Below, in pieces: positions 16,540-23,266 of a stretch of 58,959 nucleotides of DNA (its first letter is position 1; the number at the start of each line of letters is the position of its first letter). This DNA is from Desulfuromonas sp. (GTDB lineage: Bacteria; Desulfobacterota; Desulfuromonadia; Desulfuromonadales; UBA2294), in contig PKUH01000111.1 in NCBI GenBank assembly GCA_002869615.1, positions 1-58,959 on the forward strand. The letters are read 5' to 3'. The notes beneath the pieces are model-generated. The model did not search any database. It worked only from the letters and a program-made list of their open reading frames with translations, and had not been told where the DNA came from. Made by a program: the position numbers and the translations under genes.

Positions 16540-16568
16540 ACTATACTGAAAACGATTTTCATTTGCAA
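16540..16568 (-). promoter_or_regulatory. Sigma-70 promoter with embedded Fur box
   Basis: On the minus strand TTGCAA (16568-16563) and TATAGT (16545-16540) are exactly 17 bases apart. The spacer contains TGAAAATCGTTTTCA (16563-16549), an 11-of-14 match to the 7-1-7 Fur consensus TGATAATNATTATCA. A further ATTATCATT half-site-like stretch lies just upstream, near 16576-16584. Confidence 0.6.
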
Positions 16569-16893
16569 GCAAAAAATGATAATTTTTAATTTTTTTTAAA
16601 TCCGCCAAGACTTGAGTCATCAACCAACCGGCGAAACCCCGTAATACCGAGCTATGCACCCTTTCGAGCAAGAGTTTCGACAACGCTCCAATCGGCAACA
16701 GGGTCGACCTCTTTGCCAGAATCTTCGAGGTAAATCGCTGGATGCTGTACCATTTTTCATTCCGGTGCATCATCCCGCTCAAACGGGCACAATCAGGAAA
16801 AAGGATCAAGAGTGGGATTCCCGGCAGCAGAACGAGACGTCCCCGTAACAGGCGACCAAGAATCAATGTATCTGTTTTGCCTGGCCGTTCTGA

Positions 16894-17313
16894 CTATTGG
16901 CAGCGCATCACCTTGCGACCATCTGCAAACAATACTTCCACTTTGCGTGGACCCGCCTTCTTTTCGACCATACCGAAGCCGAAAACCGGATGCTTAATCA
17001 CATCCTTTTTCCTGAACAGACCATCCATGGAATAATTCTTGGCCCGGTCATCGGTCATCTCCGGACGCATCTGTGCCCATCTTTCCCGATCTGCAGCCTC
17101 GCTTTTCGCCTTGGCCCGTGCCGCAGCAATGACGACTTTTTCGGCTTTCGACGGGGGTGGTGATTTAAACTTGTGCTGGTCTTCACATTGATTGCACCTG
17201 ACCAGAGTCAGTTTTTCTCCCTCTGCGGCCAGAACCGTGTGCCTTGTCACATCCCGACAAACAGTACAGCGTCCCTTAACCCAATCTCCCTGATCTTTTG
17301 AAGTCTTTTGCAT
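16894..17313 (-). CDS. Zinc-ribbon protein with C-terminal small beta domain
   Basis: A 139-residue protein of unknown function. N-terminal CTVC (about residue 16) and CNQC (about 40) form a zinc ribbon, followed by a charged Ala/Lys/Glu helix. The C-terminal 45 residues (KDVIKHPVFGFGMVEKKAGPRKVEVLFADGRK, in segments) look like a KOW/Tudor-type small beta barrel. GGCGGAGAGGA precedes the ATG. The layout suggests nucleic-acid or ribosome binding, but this is inference. Confidence 0.75.
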   Translation of the reverse strand: MQKTSKDQGDWVKGRCTVCRDVTRHTVLAAEGEKLTLVRCNQCEDQHKFKSPPPSKAEKVVIAAARAKAKSEAADRERWAQMRPEMTDDRAKNYSMDGLFRKKDVIKHPVFGFGMVEKKAGPRKVEVLFADGRKVMRCQ

Positions 17314-17543
17314 CGTTCCTCTCCGCCACTACAGTTAGAACTAACAATTTTCCGCCTTAAAAAAGCAAAAAGGACAAGCAGCCATCCGCTGATTTCCGGA
17401 TAGATCATTGGTGTTCTGCCAGTTCAGGTCTGGAGTTGATTGTGGTTGGAGGAAGGCAGTTATCAGCGGACTGCAAACAAACCGCATCGCCCGTCTGAAC
17501 AGTCTATACGATAATGGTTTATTTTCAGCAGATGCTGTAATAT

Positions 17544-18173
17544 TTATCGATTATTTTTTCCAAACGGTCCAGCTAGCCCGGAATCATTCGCGGCAAGCAG
17601 CCGCCGATAATTATCGTAAGCCTGGAAACCAACCAGCTGCCGATCGCCATAAACAACGGTTGGTACGGCGGTCACGCCAAGTTCGCTCGCCCGCTGCCAG
17701 TCGGCATCAACGGCAGCGGCGTAACATTCTTGATCGAGGACCTGCCGGGCTTCGCCCGGATCGAGATCGATCATCGAGGCAAGAGCGGTCAACTCATGCG
17801 GCTGCGCAATATTACGACCATCGACAAAATAGGCATGGTAAATCGTTTTTTTAAACTGGTCTCCCCGGTTCACATCTTCGGCCCATTTTCCGAGCTCCTG
17901 AGCCCGGCGGCTGTTGTAGGTGCGAATCCTTTTACCGAAAGGGAGTTCGAGTTCGGAGGCGACCCCGTTGAGACGGGTCATTATCGCTGCAATATCGATC
18001 CTGCCACTGAACAGCTCTTCCAGGGTCATCCCCTCTTCCGGAATCTCCGGATGCAGCGGGAATACTCTCCAGGTGAGATCAAATTCAAATTCGCGACGCA
18101 ACTGCTCGATACGCACGGCACCGAAATAACACCAGGGTCAGATATAATCGAAGAAGACTTCAAGCGTTTTCAT
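17544..18173 (-). CDS. DsbA/FrnE-like thiol oxidoreductase, probable selenoprotein
   Basis: Read from ATG at 18173, the frame gives KTLEVFFDYI, then TGA (18140-18138), then PWCYFGAVRIEQLRREF and a DsbA/FrnE-type thioredoxin fold to 17544. The TGA sits exactly at the first Cys of the CPWC active site, so the product is best read as a 209-residue protein with Sec at position 12 (UPWC). The rest is intact: GVTAVPTVVYG holds the cis-Pro. A candidate SECIS hairpin starts 12 bases after the TGA. Upstream ribosome site is weak. Alternative: a point mutation or error inactivating a Cys enzyme. Confidence 0.75.
18090..18125 (-). promoter_or_regulatory. Candidate bacterial SECIS element
   Basis: Counting from the U of UGA as 1, nucleotides 16-19 (UUCG) can pair with 48-51 (CGAA), and 26-28 (UGC) with 36-38 (GCA) closing a 7-base loop, GUAUCGA, that begins with GU. 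A G/GU at the start of the apical loop about 16-37 bases after UGA is the bacterial pattern. Hand-folded and modest. Confidence 0.4.
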
Positions 18174-18381
18174 AAGAAAATTGTACCATTTTTTTATTAA
18201 TTTCGCGCCCGACCTCCTGACTTTAACTCCGTCTATTAAATTTCTCTTTATATCTCAATAACCTTTTGAATTCACTGCTAAATGTTTGATCGCACCAAAC
18301 AATTACGGAGTTCTTGACCTGTTATTTGCGCTCGGTTATGCTCGCCGGAATGACCTATTTTTAATGCCTAAAGGAGATGAC

Positions 18382-19425
18382 ATGATATTCAAAACCCCGG
18401 CAAAACTGTTGACGATCACCCTGCTCTTTATCGGGCTGATGGCCTTACCGGCCGGAGCGGCCAAGGATCCCCTGGCGCAATGGAAACCGGACTTTGATCC
18501 TTCCGGAGCGAAGTACACCTACCTGCTTTCCTGCGTCGGCCACCCGGCGATCGAAGGGGTCGCCGCCGGGTTCCGCATCCGCGACCGCATCTGGCAGGAG
18601 TCGAACGGCCAGATTTACGTCGACTTCCGCCCTTTGAGCCAGCTCGGCGGGGAAAAGGATGTCATCAACAAGCTCAAACTCGGTGCGGTGCAGGGCATGA
18701 TGAGTTCCTCGGTCGCGGCGGCCAACATTTCGCCGAAGCTCGGGATTGTCAACCTGCCGTTTGTCATCGACAGCTTCGAAAAGCTCGACCGCTTCCGCAT
18801 AACACCGGAACTCTGGGAGCCGTTTCGTGATGCTCCGCTGCAAGCCGGCCTGCAGGCGATCGATTTTACCGGATACGGCAGTTACGGCTGGGCGACAACC
18901 AAGCCGGTGAGGAACCTCGCTGACGCCCGAACCGTTAATTTCCGGATTGCCCAGGCTCCGGTCAATATCGATGCCTACAAAGCCTGGGGCCTGAAATTCA
19001 CGGTTCTGCCCTGGCCCGATGTGCCCCAGGCCCTGCAAACCGGGGTTATCGACGGCCTTGATCACACCCCGATCGTCTGCAACATTTCAAAAAAATTCAC
19101 CATTGCCAAATACTATACCGAGCTCAACTACGCCCAGGGGTTGTATGTACACATTATCAATCGGAAATGGCTGAACAAGCTTCCCGAAGATTTGCGCACA
19201 ACCTTCCTCAAAGTCGTCCGCGAAGAGAGTGCCGAGGCCCGCAAGATGACCCGTCAGCAGCAGCAGGAGCAGATCGCCGACGCCAAACAAAACGGTATCG
19301 AGTTCATCTCGCTCTCCGACCAGGACCGTCGTACGCTGGAGAAAAAAGCGGCCGGTATCTATGAAGAATGGGGACAGAAAATCGGCGAGAGCTATCTGCA
19401 GGAAGTCAGAGACACCCTGCAATAA
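18382..19425 (+). CDS. TRAP transporter substrate-binding protein (DctP type)
   Basis: A 347-residue periplasmic binding protein of the TRAP family, taking up carboxylates or related acids. It has a signal peptide (cleavage near AGAA-KDPLA), then GGEKDVINKLKLGAVQGM, the family Arg in NFRIAQAP and GVIDGLDHTP. AAAGGAG is ideally spaced before the ATG at 18382; 32 further upstream codons are open but not signal-like. No DctQ or DctM membrane genes lie nearby, so it is an orphan or partners with distant genes. Confidence 0.88.
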   Translation: MIFKTPAKLLTITLLFIGLMALPAGAAKDPLAQWKPDFDPSGAKYTYLLSCVGHPAIEGVAAGFRIRDRIWQESNGQIYVDFRPLSQLGGEKDVINKLKLGAVQGMMSSSVAAANISPKLGIVNLPFVIDSFEKLDRFRITPELWEPFRDAPLQAGLQAIDFTGYGSYGWATTKPVRNLADARTVNFRIAQAPVNIDAYKAWGLKFTVLPWPDVPQALQTGVIDGLDHTPIVCNISKKFTIAKYYTELNYAQGLYVHIINRKWLNKLPEDLRTTFLKVVREESAEARKMTRQQQQEQIADAKQNGIEFISLSDQDRRTLEKKAAGIYEEWGQKIGESYLQEVRDTLQ

Positions 19426-19513
19426 AACTTAACAGCCCAGGTTCGATAAGGCACTCGTTGTAAAACAGGAATGACATCGGACAGCTCGAGTCCTGCGCGG
19501 AAAACCGAGACAC

Positions 19514-19553
19514 AAAGGATGTGGCCCCGGAAATGGGGCCGCATCCTTTTTTT
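19514..19553 (+). terminator. Rho-independent terminator
   Basis: AAAGGATGTGGCCCC pairs with GGGGCCGCATCCTTT around GGAAAT (one internal mismatch), followed by a T-run. It ends the TRAP binding-protein transcript. Confidence 0.9.
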
Positions 19554-19761
19554 ATCAGAAATATTTTCTCGGCCTGCGGGACAGATTTGCAGCAGGAATT
19601 CAGCTTGAACGTCAGCAGCAAGAATTCCGGGCTTTTGCAATGTCGCCTTTTCAAGCACTGCGCGAAGACAAGCAAGAGTTATCTCTCTTTGACCTTGTTA
19701 TTCAATTACAGTAAATTGCTAGCATCCTTAAATTGCCGGGTTCCGGCCACCAAGAGCAAGA

Positions 19762-19878
19762 ATGGAAATGCCGGCAAAGTTATTTGAAGGACAAGAGATC
19801 CTGATTGTCGGTCGCGGACCGACGACGGTGGCGTCACGGCTGCAAAACAGGGTGCTGACGGCCCACAAAAGAGCCTGA
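19762..19878 (+). CDS. Possible short gene, unknown
   Basis: A 38-codon frame with ordinary codon choice (EGQEILIVGRGPTTVASRL within it), ending 22 bases before the HEGAH lipoprotein gene. Within it lies a perfect 7-bp hairpin, GTCGGTC/GACCGAC (19807-19823). It may be a small leader peptide, the remnant of a larger gene, or chance. The ribosome site is weak. The rest of 19554-19900 holds nothing recognised. Confidence 0.25.
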   Translation: MEMPAKLFEGQEILIVGRGPTTVASRLQNRVLTAHKRA

Positions 19879-19900
19879 TTACACTGAAGAGGAGAACAAA

Positions 19901-20779
19901 ATGAGAATCATCCCCCTGGCGGCATTGGGACTGGCACTGCTGCTCCTCTCCGGATGCGCCGCCGTCCCTTACCAGTACACCGAGAATATCGAGGCGCCGA
20001 ATTTACTCGAGCTGCGACCGGGCGAGGCGCAGATTGAGCGCGGCCGACCGGTTGCCTTCGTCGATGGCATCGGTCACTACTTCTTTTCCCTGCCGAGCAA
20101 GCTGATCCTCTGGAACTGGCGGGTCGATAATCATAACGTCTCCGCCGAGACCGAGGCAGCGCTCAGCGCCTACCTTGCCGCCAACGACCTCGACAATGTC
20201 AAAGTCCGCATCAACCAGTATGCGCCGGGCGGCGAGTGGCGCCGGCTGGTGCTCAACCGCTCGATCAACGGCTTCTGGCGCTACACCTTTGGTGTCATCG
20301 CCACTACCTTTTACACCATCAAGCCGGGACGTGTTTTTGGCGGAGACAATTACAACCCGTACACCAACACCATCAATATTTACTCTGACCACAGTTCAAT
20401 CGCTGTGCACGAGGGCGCGCACGCCAAGGATTTCGCGACGCGGGAGCACAAGGGAAGCTACGCCGCCGCTCGCATGATCCCGCTCTTTCCCCTCTACCAG
20501 GAGGCCGTCGCCACCGGAGATGCTATCGGTTATGTACGGGACAGGGAGCTACCCGAGGAGGAGCGAAAAGATTACAAAATCCTCTATCCCGCCTACGGGA
20601 CTTATATCGCCGGCGAAGGATTGGGGCTCGCATCCTGGTTCACGCCGATCAGTTACCCGGTCCAGCTCGGGGTTCAGCTCGGGGTCGCCATCCCGGGGCA
20701 TATTGTCGGGCGCATCAAGGCAGCCAACATTGATGAGCCGACCGAACCGGGCACGCCGGCGATCTCGCTGGTGAAGTGA
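19901..20779 (+). CDS. Lipoprotein with HExxH motif, function unknown
   Basis: A 292-residue lipoprotein; the signal peptide ends in LLSGC (Cys about residue 19). The middle contains NTINIYSDHSSIAVHEGAHAKDF: HEGAH fits the HExxH zinc-metallopeptidase motif, with nearby D/E residues that could supply the third ligand. The preceding helix and flanks do not match a peptidase family I can name. A GLGLASWFTPISYPVQLGVQLGV stretch near the C-terminus, in segments, is hydrophobic and could touch the membrane. GAGGAG lies before the ATG. Confidence 0.72.
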   Translation: MRIIPLAALGLALLLLSGCAAVPYQYTENIEAPNLLELRPGEAQIERGRPVAFVDGIGHYFFSLPSKLILWNWRVDNHNVSAETEAALSAYLAANDLDNVKVRINQYAPGGEWRRLVLNRSINGFWRYTFGVIATTFYTIKPGRVFGGDNYNPYTNTINIYSDHSSIAVHEGAHAKDFATREHKGSYAAARMIPLFPLYQEAVATGDAIGYVRDRELPEEERKDYKILYPAYGTYIAGEGLGLASWFTPISYPVQLGVQLGVAIPGHIVGRIKAANIDEPTEPGTPAISLVK

Positions 20780-20851
20780 TCGGGCATCCTGGCCTGGAAT
20801 TGCGGCCCTTTCTCTCGAACGGTTCAGTCACAATCCGCAAACAAATCCGGA

Positions 20852-23266
20852 TCAAAACTCAACCCGGTAGCCGACCGTAAAAAAGTAACCCCGGCGATCT
20901 TCCTGCAGACCAGCAGTCTTTTCACTTGACCACTCGCCACCCCCCTCAAACTCGAAGTGGTATTGTCTTTTCAGGACATAATCCAGCCGCAGGAGGGGCC
21001 GGAACTTCCACAGGCTGCCATCATCTAATTTATTGGTCCGATAGTCGTAAACAACCCTGGGGTTGACACGGAAATTCCGGGTCACGGGATAACGGGTGTT
21101 GACGTTCGCCGAGTAAAGCTTGGAACTGGTGCTGTCCGAATACCTTAATCCGAAAATAGCGATATCACCAACCTTAAACAGACTGCTGCCGATGAGTTGC
21201 AGAGAATAATATAATTCCGTGTCGGTCCCCGGTTGCGCGGCGACACCACCCGAAGCTGGCGTGCTGGAAAACCTCGATGCGGTCACATCGCCGCTGAGTT
21301 GAAATTTTTGCGTCAATGGTTGAGTAACACCAAAAGTATAGGAGGTACTTTTAGCGGTTCTGTCGAGGGCCAGTTGGCGTATTTCTTCATCGGTGTAGAG
21401 CGCCTGTAATTCGCTGATGGAATAGACAGGTTGCCCTTGCAGAGCGTTACTGGTCATCAATACGGGACTGTTGCGGTAATCGACTGACAGGTTCAATGAT
21501 GTTTTACCCGGAAGCTGCCAGTTCGCCGTCAGCAATGCGGTATTCAACTCCGAGTAAGAGGTATCGTAATCGACCAGGCTGAAGAACGACAGGGTCGGAT
21601 CAAAATAACGCACTTCGCCGCCAACCGCCTGCCGATCAAGCACCCCGTCATTTTCCTGGGTAATGTAGTAAGTACTAACATTCCAGCGGTTGGCAAAGGT
21701 CCCCAGGTAAATGCTGACTCCGTAGAAGGGTCGTTCGGTATCGATGGTCGTATCGGCCGCCGAAGCAACAGGATAACCACCGACCAGATTCATTGCCACC
21801 ATGTCATGCAGCTGCCAGCGCAACAAACCGCCATCAAACCGCCCGAGCACGCCGCCACTGCTGCGTGTTTGCCTGCCGATCCGGGCCGACAGATCGATTT
21901 TTCGCGCCAGGGTGTCAATATAGAGGGAACTGATGGTCGATTCGTCTTCACCGTCCGGCAAGTAGTTGTTTTCAAAACCGCCGACAAAGGCCGCGCGCAC
22001 ATCATAATTATCGCTTCGCAAACGGACATTGGCGTCAAGGTTGCTACTCAGGGAATCACGGTTGACGATGTGACCGGTAGTGTCTGAGTTAGTCACATCA
22101 CGATCATAATACTGGTAGAAGCTGCCATATTCCTCAAGCTGCCACTGATTTTCGGACAATGCTTCTTTGGCTTGACGCAACTTTTCCTTTGGCGTTTCAT
22201 GCGCGGTCAACAGACCTGCCAGGCGCTGCTTGACCCGCGCAAATCCTTCAGCTTCAGGATAAAGCTCAAGATAGGTTTCATATTCTGCCCGGGCATGAGC
22301 CAACTGACCGTTGCGCTCCCGGGCCAAACCGAGAAACTCCTGTGCCTGCTGCCGGACACCCGGATCACCGGACTGGACCAGGCGGGTGTAAACCTGAACC
22401 GCGCGTCGATAGTTCCCGGCGATCATTGCCGCCTTCCCTTCATCAAACAATGCCTGCTCATACGCATCGGCACGCAGAGGCCGCGCACTTTTCCCGACGG
22501 TAACAAGAGCCTCCGGTTGAGCTCCGACAGCAGATGATGGAGGAAAAACTTCCCGGGTCAAATGTCGAGTATTCTGCGGTGCCACGGTCACCCAGGCGTG
22601 CGGAAAGTCTTTTTTCAGGCGACCGAAAACTTCATTGGCTGATCGCTCATTGTCGAAAAAGCCGAGCCAGAGGCTATACCAGGGACGTCCATTCTGCGTG
22701 AACTTTGTACTGTAAAGTTGATACCGCTTGAGGAGATCTGGCTGCGGCAAAGCGGCCAGATCAAGCTCGGCCAACTTCGATTCCAGGTTGATCGCATAAC
22801 GGGTTTTTGTTTCGGGAGGAGTCGCCTCTGGGATGTCGCGGGTGACAATAATTTTCAGCAGACGAGGGTCTGCACTGCCCAGCCGATTAAAATACACCTC
22901 ATCTGCAAAGCGAAGCAGCAATTGGACCCGTCCACTTGCATCGGCTTCGTAACTGATCTCGGTCAACGCGCCGCTACTTTGCCGGTTCCAACTCAGATTT
23001 TTCGGACGATCCAGGTCAGAGAGTTGTCTCGGATCGCCAAGGGCGCGCAACTCGATCTGCAGCAGGTCTCCTTTTCCGATTGGCGAATGATTCTGGTATT
23101 GCATCGGCATGCCAAAATTCAGCTCTATCTTGGTCGTCGGTCCGGCGGTTTTGACATCGACTGAATCGACGACCGTTACTTCGGCCAGGGCGAACGCGGT
23201 ACCATCGAGCAGGCCAATACCGATCAGGAAGATAAACAAGGCTATCGCACGAATTGATCGAATCAT
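20852..23266 (-). CDS. AMIN-like/SPOR/TPR outer-membrane beta-barrel protein
   Basis: An 804-residue exported protein. After the signal peptide (1-28) comes an AMIN-like beta domain (about 30-145), a SPOR-like domain (about 160-235: YAINLES ... WYSLWLGFF ... FPHAWVTV), TPR-like helices (about 265-370), then about 400 residues of alternating, aromatic-rich strands ending in VGYRVEF, the terminal Phe typical of outer-membrane barrels. It is the last gene of the six-gene cytochrome operon, and its ATG follows the cytochrome stop directly. Inferred role: outer-membrane conduit or sleeve for the multihaem partner. Confidence 0.8.
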   Translation of the reverse strand: MIRSIRAIALFIFLIGIGLLDGTAFALAEVTVVDSVDVKTAGPTTKIELNFGMPMQYQNHSPIGKGDLLQIELRALGDPRQLSDLDRPKNLSWNRQSSGALTEISYEADASGRVQLLLRFADEVYFNRLGSADPRLLKIIVTRDIPEATPPETKTRYAINLESKLAELDLAALPQPDLLKRYQLYSTKFTQNGRPWYSLWLGFFDNERSANEVFGRLKKDFPHAWVTVAPQNTRHLTREVFPPSSAVGAQPEALVTVGKSARPLRADAYEQALFDEGKAAMIAGNYRRAVQVYTRLVQSGDPGVRQQAQEFLGLARERNGQLAHARAEYETYLELYPEAEGFARVKQRLAGLLTAHETPKEKLRQAKEALSENQWQLEEYGSFYQYYDRDVTNSDTTGHIVNRDSLSSNLDANVRLRSDNYDVRAAFVGGFENNYLPDGEDESTISSLYIDTLARKIDLSARIGRQTRSSGGVLGRFDGGLLRWQLHDMVAMNLVGGYPVASAADTTIDTERPFYGVSIYLGTFANRWNVSTYYITQENDGVLDRQAVGGEVRYFDPTLSFFSLVDYDTSYSELNTALLTANWQLPGKTSLNLSVDYRNSPVLMTSNALQGQPVYSISELQALYTDEEIRQLALDRTAKSTSYTFGVTQPLTQKFQLSGDVTASRFSSTPASGGVAAQPGTDTELYYSLQLIGSSLFKVGDIAIFGLRYSDSTSSKLYSANVNTRYPVTRNFRVNPRVVYDYRTNKLDDGSLWKFRPLLRLDYVLKRQYHFEFEGGGEWSSEKTAGLQEDRRGYFFTVGYRVEF

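Noticed and set aside
16528-16866. 112-codon minus-strand frame
   Set aside because: TTG start without a ribosome site, no family resemblance, and its 3' end runs through the -35 region and Fur box of the candidate sRNA promoter. It may be a gene remnant but cannot be supported.
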